NCBI GenBank assembly: GCA_035549875.1
Contig: DASZPV010000010.1
Span: 1 to 64,000, forward strand
Length of the DNA stretch: 64,000 nt
Reading direction: 5' to 3'
From: JAKFWI01 sp035549875
Lineage (GTDB): Bacteria > Pseudomonadota > Alphaproteobacteria > Caulobacterales > Aquidulcibacteraceae
A program made the position numbers and the translations under genes. The stretch's first letter is position 1. Each line of letters opens with the position of its first letter. Shown one piece after another: positions 9,089 through 17,920 of the stretch. The notes under the pieces are model-generated. The model was not told the DNA's origin, ran no database searches, and saw only the letters and a program-made list of their open reading frames with translations.

Positions 9089-9137
9089 CACACTGTGTGC
9101 TTTCCAACTTGAGCATTTTCAGTCATTGTCCTATCGA
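9089..9137 (+). promoter_or_regulatory. Promoter for the gene at 9201, with an upstream palindrome
   Basis: TTGAGC (9109-9114) and TATCGA (9132-9137) are 17 bases apart. Just upstream lies the 11-base palindrome CACACTGTGTG (9089-9099), a possible regulator site in this divergent promoter region. Confidence 0.4.
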
Positions 9138-9200
9138 GTCAAGTGAGCGGACGCTCTGGCAACCGGAGCTGCGCCGTTGACAACTTTAGGGATGAAACCA

Positions 9201-9995
9201 ATGCGTTTGGCTCTTGGGTTTATTTCAGTCGCTGCGGTGTCGGCTTTGTGTCTGGCCAATATCGGCGAAGCCCGCGCCGCCGAACCCAACATTACCGGCG
9301 TCTGGGTCATGGAGGCGAACGAAGCGGCGATCGGCGTGACGACGCGGCAACAGGCGGCGCCCTTAACCCCCGCCGCGGCAGCAGAGCAAGCCGCCGTCAA
9401 CAAGATCAACGCCGCCAATAAGCGAGTCACCACCGAGAGCCGCACCAAATGCTTGCCGCCGGGAATGCCGGCGATGATGACCACGCCTTTCGGCATCGAA
9501 ATCCTGCAGACGAAAGGACGCATAACGATCCTGAGCGAGATCGGAATCGTGCCACGGACCATCCATCTGAACCAGAAGACGCATGGCGACAGCTTCATTC
9601 CCGGATGGACCGGGCATTCAATCGGTCATTGGGAGGGCGACACCCTTGTCGTCGATACTATTGGATTCAACGGCCGGGCCCAACGCGTGTCGGAGAAGAT
9701 GCACATCACCGAGCGCATTCGGCTGGATAAGGATGGGTTTCTGCTCAACGAGATGACCCTCGACGACCCGAATATTTACACGCAGCCGTACAAAATGAGC
9801 TATCGCTACCGGCGCGTAACGGAAGGCGAAGGGGCTGATCTGATTGAATATGTCTGCGAGGTCGATCCGGCGAACCTGTTCGCCTACGAGGCCGAACAGA
9901 AGGCCGCAGGCAGGCCCTCCACCTTTGACCCCGCATGGGCGGCCCAACTTTACAAGAATCCGGCCGCTCCGGTAATGGCGGGCGCACCCAAATAA
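9201..9995 (+). CDS. Secreted protein of the GHSIGHWEGDTLVVDT family (copy 1)
   Basis: 264 residues from the ATG at 9201, eight bases after AGGGA; an in-frame ATG at 9192 is also possible. The signal peptide (MRLALGFISVAAVSALCLANIG...) ends near ARA. The protein carries the motif GHSIGHWEGDTLVVDT, identical over 16 residues in the paralogue at 27691-28524, and a preceding CLPPGMPAMM segment matching CLPEGMPSWM there. The C-terminal half is rich in Glu and aromatic residues (ERIRLD, YEYVCEVDP-like). I recognise this as a widespread family of exported proteins without an assigned function. A histidine and acidic residues in the motif could form a metal or catalytic site, but that is only inference. 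Confidence 0.75.
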   Translation: MRLALGFISVAAVSALCLANIGEARAAEPNITGVWVMEANEAAIGVTTRQQAAPLTPAAAAEQAAVNKINAANKRVTTESRTKCLPPGMPAMMTTPFGIEILQTKGRITILSEIGIVPRTIHLNQKTHGDSFIPGWTGHSIGHWEGDTLVVDTIGFNGRAQRVSEKMHITERIRLDKDGFLLNEMTLDDPNIYTQPYKMSYRYRRVTEGEGADLIEYVCEVDPANLFAYEAEQKAAGRPSTFDPAWAAQLYKNPAAPVMAGAPK

Positions 9996-10070
9996 CCCTA
10001 TGGCTTGGCTGTCCTGCGGGCGGCGGCGCATGCGCGGTCGAGCGCACGCGACTGCGGCCTTCTGTCTGCC

Positions 10071-10100
10071 TTGACACCCTTTCGGTCCACGCCCTACCGT
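10071..10100 (+). promoter_or_regulatory. Sigma-70-type promoter for the LLM monooxygenase
   Basis: TTGACA at 10071-10076 and TACCGT at 10095-10100 with an 18-base spacer, the same geometry as the promoter at 7497-7526. It lies 77 bases before the start codon at 10177. Confidence 0.6.
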
Positions 10101-10176
10101 GTTGGTTCAAACAATAAGAGGGCGGAACGACAAGGGTGCGCAAAGACGCCGCTTGTCAGAGCTGCATGGAACCGTG

Positions 10177-11529
10177 ATGGCCCGAACAGATCAGATGAAG
10201 CTCGGCTTCATACTCCACGGCATTGGAACCAACTGGGCCGATTGGCGCCATCCCGAAACGAAGCTGAACGCCAGCACCGATTTTGAACTTTTTAAATACC
10301 AGGCCCAATTGGCCGAAGCCGGAAAGTTCGACTTCCTCTTCGTCTCAGATAGCCTTGCGGTCACCGACAAATCCAGCCCGCATGATCTCAACCGGTTTGA
10401 GCCGATCACGATCCTGTCGGCGCTCAGCGCGGTCACCAAGCACATCGGATTGGTCGGTACGCTGAGCGTTTCGTACAGCGAGCCGTTCAACGTCGCCCGG
10501 CAATTCGCCTCGCTCGACCACATCAGCGGCGGGCGCGCCGCATGGAACGTGGTAACCTCCTGGCTCGACGCCAGCGCGGAGAACTACAGCAACGCGCCGC
10601 ATCCGCCTCACGACGTGCGCTATCGCATCGCCGCCGAATATCTGGATGTCGTGCGGGGATTGTGGGATTCCTGGGAAGATGGCGCAATCGTCGGCGACAA
10701 AGCATCGGGACGATTTGTCGATCCCGATCGCCTTCATACGCTGAATCATCACGGCGAATTCTTCAACGTCAAAGGCCCGTTGAACATCTCGCGCCCGCCG
10801 CAGGGCCATCCCGTGATCTTCCAGGCCGGGGCATCCGAGGACGGGAAGAATTTTGCGTCGCGTCATGCTGACGCTATTTTCGTAAATCCTGATCGGCTAG
10901 AGGCGGCCATCGAGTTTTACGCCGACTTGAAGAAGCGAGCGGTCGGCTTCGGTCGTCGTGCATCGGACGTAAAGATCATGCTCAGCTGCCGTCCCGTTAT
11001 CGGCAGAACGGATGAAGAGGCCGAGGCCAAATACCAGGAATTGTGCCAATTGGTCTCGATCGACAGCGCGCTGAAGGTTCTTGGCCGCCCGTTCAACGAT
11101 CACGACTTCAGCGTCTACGATCTGGACGCCCCCTTCCCGGCGGAGGCCGCGGCGGCAGCCGGCATGGGCAGCAATCAAAGCGTATCGCTGCGCATCCTGA
11201 ACGGAGCAAAGCAGGATGGCCTCACGCTTCGGGAAACGGCGCTGCGCGCCGCCACCCCGCGCGGCCATTTCGTCGGAGGCCCGGAAAAAGTCGCCGATGC
11301 TTTAACAACCTGGTTCCAGGCAAACGGCGCAGACGGCTACGTGATCTTCGCCCCGCTTCCGGGACAATTGGAATTGCTTGTTGAGTTGGTGGTCCCGCTC
11401 CTGCAGGCGCGCGGCGTATATCGTCGCGACTACGACGCAACCACGTTGCGCGGGCTGCTCGAACTGCCCGAAGCCGTCAACCGTTACACGGCCGCGCGAC
11501 AGGAAAACTTGGCGGCGAAGCAGGCCTGA
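10177..11529 (+). CDS. LLM-class flavin-dependent monooxygenase (NtaA/SnaA/DszA family)
   Basis: 450 residues from the ATG at 10177; no strong ribosome site is visible, and ATG 10195 is an alternative. The sequence runs through the bacterial luciferase-like TIM barrel of two-component, FMNH2-using monooxygenases: GFILHGIGTNWADWRHP at the N-terminus, FDFLFVSDSL, GLVGTLSVSYSEPFNVARQFASLDHISGGRAAWNVVTS, and YLDVVRGLWDSW. This is the NtaA/SnaA/DszA subgroup, whose members oxidise nitrilotriacetate, thiophene sulfones and similar compounds and need a partner flavin reductase. No reductase is adjacent; the nearest FMN reductase is at 58682. If it were NtaA-like, the product would include glyoxylate, which would suit the glyoxylate genes further along, but the substrate is not readable. 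Confidence 0.88.
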   Translation: MARTDQMKLGFILHGIGTNWADWRHPETKLNASTDFELFKYQAQLAEAGKFDFLFVSDSLAVTDKSSPHDLNRFEPITILSALSAVTKHIGLVGTLSVSYSEPFNVARQFASLDHISGGRAAWNVVTSWLDASAENYSNAPHPPHDVRYRIAAEYLDVVRGLWDSWEDGAIVGDKASGRFVDPDRLHTLNHHGEFFNVKGPLNISRPPQGHPVIFQAGASEDGKNFASRHADAIFVNPDRLEAAIEFYADLKKRAVGFGRRASDVKIMLSCRPVIGRTDEEAEAKYQELCQLVSIDSALKVLGRPFNDHDFSVYDLDAPFPAEAAAAAGMGSNQSVSLRILNGAKQDGLTLRETALRAATPRGHFVGGPEKVADALTTWFQANGADGYVIFAPLPGQLELLVELVVPLLQARGVYRRDYDATTLRGLLELPEAVNRYTAARQENLAAKQA

Positions 11530-11550
11530 CGCCGCGCTTCGCCGCTGGTT

Positions 11551-13068
11551 TCACTTCGCCGGCACAAGCCTCAATACCATGCCCGGCGAATTGGCTAGGA
11601 CCTGCGCATTCTGCAGCAGCACATAGAGATAGCCGTCGGGTCCGACGAGCACGTCGCGGGTGCGCCCGAAACCCGTAAGCACCGCTTCCTGATGTGTGAT
11701 CTCGCGGCCCTTGACCTCGTAACGCATCAGCGCCTCGCCGCGGAGCGCGGATAGAAACAGATTGTTCTTCCAGCCCGGATAGCGCGCACCGCCATAGAAG
11801 GTCATCCCGCTGGGGCCGATTGAGGGGACGTAGAACCGAATTGGATCTTCCATGCCCGCCTGATGCTGCTTGGTAATGCCCGGCTCCAGCCCCATGGAGA
11901 TGACGCCCCAACCGTAATTGTGGCCCTTCTCGACGACGTTGATCTCGTCGCCGCCGGTGGGGCCGTGCTCGCTCTCCCACATCAGGCCGGTAACCGGATC
12001 GAAGGTCAAACCTTCAGGATTGCGATGGCCGTAGCTCCAGATCGAAGCGATGGCGCCGGGCGTGTTGACGAATGGATTATCCTTCGGCGCGGAACCATCG
12101 TCATTGACGCGGTGAATCTTGCCCAAGGGCGAGCCTAGGTTTTGCGCGTTGTCATGGTTGCCGCGATCGCCGACCGACCAGAAAAGATGCCCCTCGCGAT
12201 CAAACAGGAACCGCGAGCCATAGTGGATGACGCTGGTCGTGTAGAGATCGGCCGGCGCGCGATAAATGTCCTGCTGATCCACCCATTCGTTTTTGGCGTT
12301 GATGCGACCGCGAACGAGGCGAGTCATGCTGGGAATGTTGGCCTGTAGCGTGCCGGGTGCGCTGCGCGCGCCGACGGGCGCCAGCGGCGGCGGCGGCGGC
12401 GTGGCGTTGCCGGGCGCAACCTCCGAGAACGACAGGTAAATCCAGCCGTTCTTTTTGAAGTCCGGATGAAGCGCGATATCGAAATAGCCGCCGTCCTGGC
12501 GCACCCAGGCAACGGGCGTGTTTTTCACCGGCTCCGGTAGAAGCTTGCCTTTGGCGATGACGCGAATGTGACCCGTACGCTCGGTCACCAGCATCCGCCC
12601 ATCCGGCAGAAATACCGCGCCCCAGGGCGTTTCCAACCCGGCCGCCACGACCTCGACCTTGAACGTCTGTTTCTCGCTTTTGATGATCTTGCCGTTCGGG
12701 TCGGGCGCAAAGCTGCGCGGGCTCTTCAATTCGCCGCCGCGGACACGCAAGAAGGCGATGATCTGGCTGATCTCGTCGTCCTTGAGTTGGCCCTCAAAGG
12801 CGGGCATGCCGCCGTCTGGCCGGCCTTTCTGGATTGTCCGCAACAAGTCGGCGTCGCTCCTGGCCGAGAGCAGACTATCAGCAAACAGGCTGGGACCGCG
12901 CCCGCCCGCCAGGTCCGTTCCGTGGCAACCTGAGCAATTGCTGGTGAACGCCACTTCGGCGGGAGATGGCGGACGCGGCGGCGGAGTCGTTGCCGGCGTC
13001 TGTGCGCTTGCGGCGCCGGCGATCGCCGCCGCCAGACCCAAAATCGCAGAGATGAAAATGGATTTCAT
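11551..13068 (-). CDS. Cytochrome c - PQQ-dependent sugar dehydrogenase fusion
   Basis: 505 residues from ATG 13068, behind AGGGCGG. A signal peptide (residues 1-22) leads to a cytochrome c domain with CSGCH at 45-49 and a probable axial Met in GGMPAF about 50 residues later. Residues from about 130 on form a soluble aldose sugar dehydrogenase/sorbosone dehydrogenase propeller: LETPWGAVFLPDGRMLVTERTG, FDIALHPDFKKNGWIYLSFS, HYGSRFLFDREGHLFWSVGDR, SYGHRNPEGLTFDP, ESEHGPTGGDEIN. The propeller binds PQQ and calcium in characterised members. Having the haem domain N-terminal on the same chain would let electrons leave the quinone directly. Convergent with the LLM gene and divergent from the DUF6282 gene. 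Confidence 0.88.
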   Translation of the reverse strand: MKSIFISAILGLAAAIAGAASAQTPATTPPPRPPSPAEVAFTSNCSGCHGTDLAGGRGPSLFADSLLSARSDADLLRTIQKGRPDGGMPAFEGQLKDDEISQIIAFLRVRGGELKSPRSFAPDPNGKIIKSEKQTFKVEVVAAGLETPWGAVFLPDGRMLVTERTGHIRVIAKGKLLPEPVKNTPVAWVRQDGGYFDIALHPDFKKNGWIYLSFSEVAPGNATPPPPPLAPVGARSAPGTLQANIPSMTRLVRGRINAKNEWVDQQDIYRAPADLYTTSVIHYGSRFLFDREGHLFWSVGDRGNHDNAQNLGSPLGKIHRVNDDGSAPKDNPFVNTPGAIASIWSYGHRNPEGLTFDPVTGLMWESEHGPTGGDEINVVEKGHNYGWGVISMGLEPGITKQHQAGMEDPIRFYVPSIGPSGMTFYGGARYPGWKNNLFLSALRGEALMRYEVKGREITHQEAVLTGFGRTRDVLVGPDGYLYVLLQNAQVLANSPGMVLRLVPAK

Positions 13069-13201
13069 AATTGCCGCCCTATGACTTGCTGACATGCCGA
13101 GGCCCTTTTTGGATCGAGTGGCGCCACGCTATCTTTCAGCATACAATGGAACGCCGTGGCGCGTTTGACCACTGCGAAAATCTCGGGGAGATGGGCTTTA
13201 G

Positions 13202-14293
13202 ATGGAGATAAACCGCCGGCGCCTCGTCGTCGCTGCTGCATGCACGGCGCTGATGGCGCCCTCTTTCGCGCGCGCGCAAGCAGTCGATGCGGATGGGTGG
13301 CCCGTCAACCCGCTGCGCGGGCCGGTCGATCTGGGTCTTACCGATCGCGTCCTTAACGGCGCCATCGATATTCACGTTCACCTCGATCCCGATGGGCCTG
13401 GCGCCTTCTCGGCGGAGCGCTCACTCGATGTTTTTGAGGCCGCCGACATCGCCATAGCGCGCGGCATGCGCGGCATGGTGATCAAGGCGCACCAGGATAT
13501 GGGCGGGGCGAACGCCGCCTACATGATCCGCCAACACAAAGACCCAACCTTCCAGGCCTTTGGCCGCATGCCGGCGAACCTCTCGACCGGCGGGATCAAC
13601 GCCGCCGCACTCGAGCACTTCACCCAGATTCGCGGCGGATGGGGCCGTATCTTCGAAATGCCGACGGTGGACGGACGATACCAGAAAGACCCCGTTACCC
13701 GCGAGCCGCAAGACGTCAGCACCTGGGACAGGGAGCGGTTGGCGCGCATTCGGCCCTGGGTGAAATTGCTCGCCCCCGACGCGCTTGCCTACGTGCCCAT
13801 CACCAAGAACGGCGAATTGCTGCCGGAGGTGAAGCGGGTAATCGGCCTTATGCCCGACATGCGCACGGTCGATAGCGGCGGTCGCGTTGTGCTCGCTACT
13901 GGCCACGCCTTGCCGGAGGAGCATGTGTTGATCGCGCGCGAGGGCCGCAGAGTCGGATTGACCGTGCTGATCACTCACCCGGGCGATATTCCGCAATTGC
14001 CGGAACTCGCCAAGCTTGGGGCCTATATCGAGATGACGGCAGCCCTCGTCGCCAGAACAGCAGCGAGCAAGGCGGCGGCAGCAGCCGTGGTCAAGAAAAT
14101 CGGCGCCGAGCACATTATCATGGGCACGGATTGCGGCACGCGAACCAACCCCTATCCCACCGACTGCCTGGTCATGGCCGCGCGCGGCCTACGCGCCAAC
14201 GGCATTACGGAACGCGAGCTTGATCTGATGTATAAGGTCAACCCCGCCAAGCTTCTTGGACTTGAGCCGCCCGACAACATCGCGACTAAATAA
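13202..14293 (+). CDS. Exported DUF6282 amidohydrolase-like protein
   Basis: 363 residues; the ATG follows GGGGAG. The N-terminus MEINRRRLVVAAACTALM... ending FARAQA is a signal peptide with a Tat-like basic start, so the protein should be periplasmic. The body is a metal-dependent hydrolase of TIM-barrel type: DIHVHLDPDG supplies the HxH of strand one, VIKAH, LATGHA and LITHPGD follow in order, and IMGTDCG near the C-terminus supplies the last-strand Asp. This matches DUF6282, related to amidohydrolases/PHP-like enzymes. The substrate is unknown. The stop is seven bases from the stop of the convergent CMD gene. Confidence 0.82.
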   Translation: MEINRRRLVVAAACTALMAPSFARAQAVDADGWPVNPLRGPVDLGLTDRVLNGAIDIHVHLDPDGPGAFSAERSLDVFEAADIAIARGMRGMVIKAHQDMGGANAAYMIRQHKDPTFQAFGRMPANLSTGGINAAALEHFTQIRGGWGRIFEMPTVDGRYQKDPVTREPQDVSTWDRERLARIRPWVKLLAPDALAYVPITKNGELLPEVKRVIGLMPDMRTVDSGGRVVLATGHALPEEHVLIAREGRRVGLTVLITHPGDIPQLPELAKLGAYIEMTAALVARTAASKAAAAAVVKKIGAEHIIMGTDCGTRTNPYPTDCLVMAARGLRANGITERELDLMYKVNPAKLLGLEPPDNIATK

Positions 14294-14300
14294 CTGACAG

Positions 14301-15029
14301 TCATTGCGGACAGAGCGGCGTGTCTTTCAATGGCGGAAGCAGCAGCTTCTGCCCCTCATCCAGACGCGTGTCATAGGCGTTCACTTCCATTGCCGTGGCG
14401 GTGTATTGCGCCATCATCGCGGTTAGATCCACGACGCCGCGCTTGCCGAACAGACGCAACGCCTCGGCAAACGTCTCCGAAGACACTTTCTTGTTGGGGC
14501 CGAACAATTCGCGGCCGTATTTGATGAGTACCGCGTCCTTGGGAGCCAGGCCTGTGACCGGCTTGCAATACTTGATAATGTCGATGATCGGCTGCTCAAG
14601 TTCGGGCTTGCCGGCGCCTGGGGCATGAGAGCCATGCGCTTCCCATTGCGTCCACTCGAACTGATGGTTCAGTCCGCGGGCCGTCACGAGCACGGTGATT
14701 TCGATCAGCCGATTGTCGATGCCTGTGTCGTATTTCAAGTAACGGCGCGCTTCTGACATCGGCTTGGCGAACTTGGGGCTGAGCAGCCGAAGCGGCGGCT
14801 GCCCGCCTTTGGTCATGTCGTCGAAGATTTTGCGCTCTGCGTCGTCACGCATGTCCGCGCGCGTGGCCAGCGGAAGGCGGTATCGCGTGACCGGATCAAT
14901 GTCTTTCGCCAGCGGCCCAGCCTCGGTCGTCGATACGCGCGCGGCAACTTGTGCTTCGGTCCGCTCAGCGAGCGAGACGACCATCACGAAGGCCAACGCA
15001 ATGGGCCCGGCATATTTCGTCACACTCAT
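14301..15029 (-). CDS. Exported carboxymuconolactone decarboxylase-family protein (copy 2)
   Basis: 242 residues, ATG behind AGGAAGGA. Signal peptide MSVTKYAGPIALAFVMVV... cleaved near TEA. It aligns with the product of 5091-5831: YLKYDTGI, TARGLNHQFEWTQWEAH, YCKPVTGL, and a final Cys in TPLCPQ. As in copy 1, the paired Cys positions and the leader peptide point to an exported, possibly disulfide-bonded form of the fold. It is the last gene of the five-gene quinoprotein/cytochrome operon starting at 20577, 65 nt after the NHL gene. Confidence 0.85.
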   Translation of the reverse strand: MSVTKYAGPIALAFVMVVSLAERTEAQVAARVSTTEAGPLAKDIDPVTRYRLPLATRADMRDDAERKIFDDMTKGGQPPLRLLSPKFAKPMSEARRYLKYDTGIDNRLIEITVLVTARGLNHQFEWTQWEAHGSHAPGAGKPELEQPIIDIIKYCKPVTGLAPKDAVLIKYGRELFGPNKKVSSETFAEALRLFGKRGVVDLTAMMAQYTATAMEVNAYDTRLDEGQKLLLPPLKDTPLCPQ

Positions 15030-15094
15030 CCCAATTTCCTTCCTTGAGCGGTCATCCAGCTTTAGCCGAATGCGCAGATCCTTAATTCGATAGC

Positions 15095-16345
15095 TTACTT
15101 GGCCGCGTGCGGCGCGGGCGCCAATTGTTCAGCAGAAAGCGCGTTTGGCGGTGGTTTCTCCGAGAAGCCCTTGAATACAAACTTCTGCGCCCTGGATCCG
15201 GGGACGACTTCGCCCGTGTAGAGATTGCCTTTGGAATCGACGGCGATGTGGTGGATTCCCTGAAAATTTCCCGGCTCCGGTCCACGCCGTCCAAACTGAT
15301 ACAACACCTTCAGCGTTTTGCGATCGACCACCGCGACGCGAGAATTGCCAAAATCGGAAAGGTAGAGAAATTTCTGCGCAGGGTCTGGCGAAAACGCCAT
15401 TCCGGACACGGATTCCGGCGCGGGACCCGCACGATTCAAAAACATTTCCGTCAGATATTTGCCGCTCGGCGTGAAGAGCTGCACGCGCCGGTTAGTCCGA
15501 TCGGCGACATAGACGACGCCATCATTGGAAACGAGTATCCCATGCACCGGCCCTGCGAATTTCTTCGGGCCCGCCCCATCCGTATCGAGCGGCGCCGGCG
15601 CCGCGGCGGGCGCGGCGGGTTGACCAGGCTGCGGCGCAGGGCCGCCATTGGCGCCGGGCCCGCCAGAACTGGCGTCATCGGAGGGTGGGTTGCCGAACGC
15701 ACCCCACATACGCTTCACCGCGAATGTCGCAGCGTCCAGCACTACCACGCGGCGATTGCCGTACCCATCGGCGACGAACAATTCGTTCGTCTTCGGCCAG
15801 ACGAAAAAGTCGCCGGGCTTGTTCACCGACGCCTTATCGAGGCTGCCCTTGCTCACCGTGCGACCGCCAAATTGTTTCAGAAATTTTCCGTCGGCGGTGA
15901 ATTTCAGAATCATGTCGTCGGAGCGCGTCGTCTGCGACCGGCCGCCAGGGCTGCTGCCGCTGATGTAAACGTTGTCGTTTCGGTCGACGAAGATGTTGTG
16001 CTCCACGTCGGGCCAGTCATACCCGGCGCCCTCTCCGCCCCAGGCATGGACAACCTTGCCGTTTTGATCGAGCGCCACGACCGCCGGGGCCGCGACCTTG
16101 CCGGCGGGAACCGAACGCGGACGGTGGATCAGCCAGATATTATCGTGGCGATCGACGGCGATCTTGGAAACCGTGCTGATCACCCAATCATTGGGCAGTT
16201 TCGGCCATGCAGGATCGACCTCGAAAACTGGCGCCGGCATGGCGAGAGATTGCGCCGCAGCCCTTGTCGTCAGCGCCGGCGCGGCGCCGAGGGCGAAAAT
16301 TAGTGCGGCGGCGAACAATGCGCGCGTCATAAAACAGCGTTTCAT
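15095..16345 (-). CDS. Secreted NHL-repeat beta-propeller protein
   Basis: 416 residues from ATG 16345, behind GGGAGG. The signal peptide ends near AAAQS. The rest is a series of NHL-type propeller blades: KIAVDRHDNIWLIHRP, VEHNIFVDRNDNVYISG, FVADGYGNRRVVVLD, GILVSNDGVVYVADRTNRRVQLF, FLYLSDFGNSRVAVVD, HHIAVDSKGNLYTGEV. An Ala/Pro/Gly-rich linker (about residues 225-255) interrupts the blades. There is no haem motif, unlike the next gene upstream. NHL propellers commonly bind ligands or partner proteins; here it may be a substrate-binding or structural partner of the quinoprotein dehydrogenase. No catalytic residues are recognisable. Confidence 0.8.
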   Translation of the reverse strand: MKRCFMTRALFAAALIFALGAAPALTTRAAAQSLAMPAPVFEVDPAWPKLPNDWVISTVSKIAVDRHDNIWLIHRPRSVPAGKVAAPAVVALDQNGKVVHAWGGEGAGYDWPDVEHNIFVDRNDNVYISGSSPGGRSQTTRSDDMILKFTADGKFLKQFGGRTVSKGSLDKASVNKPGDFFVWPKTNELFVADGYGNRRVVVLDAATFAVKRMWGAFGNPPSDDASSGGPGANGGPAPQPGQPAAPAAAPAPLDTDGAGPKKFAGPVHGILVSNDGVVYVADRTNRRVQLFTPSGKYLTEMFLNRAGPAPESVSGMAFSPDPAQKFLYLSDFGNSRVAVVDRKTLKVLYQFGRRGPEPGNFQGIHHIAVDSKGNLYTGEVVPGSRAQKFVFKGFSEKPPPNALSAEQLAPAPHAAK

Positions 16346-16416
16346 CGGCCGCCTCCCTATGGCGCCAAGACGTATATTCTTATAGCCGCGAAGTGAACCC
16401 GGAAGTGTGCGCGCGC

Positions 16417-17892
16417 CTATTTCGGCGCGTAGCGCGCGATCGTTTCCTGGTAGACCTCGGCGATGTAAACCACGCCTTTGGCATCGGCCCACACGCCCTC
16501 GCCGCCGCTGGCGGAGACTTTGGTTTCATCCATGTCGTCGGGAATGAAGGCGGTGACCTTTCCGGTCTTGGCGCTGCCGATGCGCACGCCGCGCTTCCAG
16601 CCCGGATGATAGGCGTAGCCCGGCTGATCGCGAGATTCGGAATCGGAGACGTACAGCACGTCGTTCTTGTCGATGTAGCAACCGCTCGGCCGGCCGAACT
16701 GGCTCCACTCGGCTATGAACTTGCCGTTCTGGTCGAATATTTGCAGGCGATTGTTGCTGCGATCGCCAACGAAGACGCGGCCGGCCGAATCCAGCGCCAG
16801 ACAATGGGGGGTTTGAAACTCGCCCGGCCCGCTGCCGTGCATGCCCCATTGCATCAGGAACTTTCCATTCTTGTCGAGTTTCACCACGCGCGAATTGCCC
16901 ATGGTGGGACTATGGGCCTTGGTGGTGATCGTATCGCCGCCGTGGCCGTCCGAGACAAAAATGTCCCCGTTTGCCGCAATGACCACCGCATTGGGCTCAT
17001 GGAACGTGTGTTCGTCATTGCCGGCGACGCCCGGCTTGCCGAGCGTCTTCAGCAGCTTGCCGTTTTTGTCGAATTGCATGACGACATCGCCGATCTTGCC
17101 GTCATTGTGGTTATCGGCGATCCAGATGCGATCGTTCTTGTCGACGAAGATGCCGTGCGCAAACAGGATTTTCCCGGCGCCCCAGGATTTGATGAAATAG
17201 CCCTTGGAGTCGAACTGCATCACCGGATCGAGCGGGCTGCCCGCGCAATCGTTTTTCGCGCAGCGATCGACAACCCAGATATTGCCCTTGCTGTCGCCCG
17301 CAACGGTGCTGCTCGAGCCAAACTTGCGGCCCTTGGGCAATTTGAAGAAATTGTCCGTCCGCTCGTAGGGATTGGGCAGCGCGTTGAGCGGCGCCATGGC
17401 CGGTTGCGCCGCAGCAGGGCCCGCGCTAACCGGCGCGCCCGCCGGCGCGGCGGTCTTCTGCGGTTGAACCGCACTGATCAGGACGCCCGATTGCCTAACC
17501 GTATCGCCTGGCAGGTCAGCCTTGCCGGCCGGGGCGTCGTTCTGCTGCAGCAGATACGCCACAAGATCGGTCGTGCGCGCCGCGCTGAGGGAGCCGGGAT
17601 TATCCAGCGGCATCGTCGTGCGAATGCGCTGCACCAGATCGCCAACGGATTGGGCATCCCAATTGGAAAGGAAACGAGAGCCCTTGAGAGGCGGGATCTC
17701 ATCCTTGCCTTCCAGCCCCTCGTTGTGACAACGCGCGCAATCTGCCGCGTACACCGCCTTGCCGCGGTCAGCCTGGGCTGACGAGTAAACGCCATCCCAG
17801 ATGGAGGGCTTGGACGCGCCTTGGGCGTAAAGCGAAGTCGAAGCGCCCGTCACGGCGACAAGGGAAAGCGCCGCAACCGAGAACCACCGCAT
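16417..17892 (-). CDS. Cytochrome c - NHL propeller fusion protein
   Basis: 491 residues from ATG 17892, behind AAGGAG. Signal peptide to about residue 24 (SLYAQ), then a cytochrome c domain with CARCH at 52-56 and axial Met probably in TTMPLDNPG. An Ala/Pro-rich linker (about 140-185) leads to an NHL propeller whose blades end in IWVVDRCAKNDC, RIWIADNHNDG, DIFVSDGHGGD, RVFVGDRSNNRLQIFD and VLYVSDSESRD. Residues 1-118 match the separate cytochrome at 17921-18355 without a gap, so the fusion arose from or gave rise to that gene. Likely an exported redox partner of the PQQ dehydrogenase encoded two genes upstream. Confidence 0.85.
   Translation of the reverse strand: MRWFSVAALSLVAVTGASTSLYAQGASKPSIWDGVYSSAQADRGKAVYAADCARCHNEGLEGKDEIPPLKGSRFLSNWDAQSVGDLVQRIRTTMPLDNPGSLSAARTTDLVAYLLQQNDAPAGKADLPGDTVRQSGVLISAVQPQKTAAPAGAPVSAGPAAAQPAMAPLNALPNPYERTDNFFKLPKGRKFGSSSTVAGDSKGNIWVVDRCAKNDCAGSPLDPVMQFDSKGYFIKSWGAGKILFAHGIFVDKNDRIWIADNHNDGKIGDVVMQFDKNGKLLKTLGKPGVAGNDEHTFHEPNAVVIAANGDIFVSDGHGGDTITTKAHSPTMGNSRVVKLDKNGKFLMQWGMHGSGPGEFQTPHCLALDSAGRVFVGDRSNNRLQIFDQNGKFIAEWSQFGRPSGCYIDKNDVLYVSDSESRDQPGYAYHPGWKRGVRIGSAKTGKVTAFIPDDMDETKVSASGGEGVWADAKGVVYIAEVYQETIARYAPK
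17539..17892 (-). repeat. Tandem duplication, copy 1 (cytochrome domain)
   Basis: These bases, coding residues 1-118 of the fusion protein, align with 18002-18355 at a constant offset of 463 bases and no indel. DNA identity is high, with long identical runs around the GAGCCGGGATTATCCAGCGG segment, so the duplication is fairly recent or is kept alike by gene conversion. Confidence 0.8.
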
Positions 17893-17920
17893 TGCCGCAC
17901 TCCTTACAATGGTCGCTTGG

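Noticed and set aside
10092..10100. Half of the palindromic element (CCCTACCGT) before the LLM gene.
   Set aside because: The other half is absent, and these bases are better explained as the -10 of the TTGACA-N18-TACCGT promoter.
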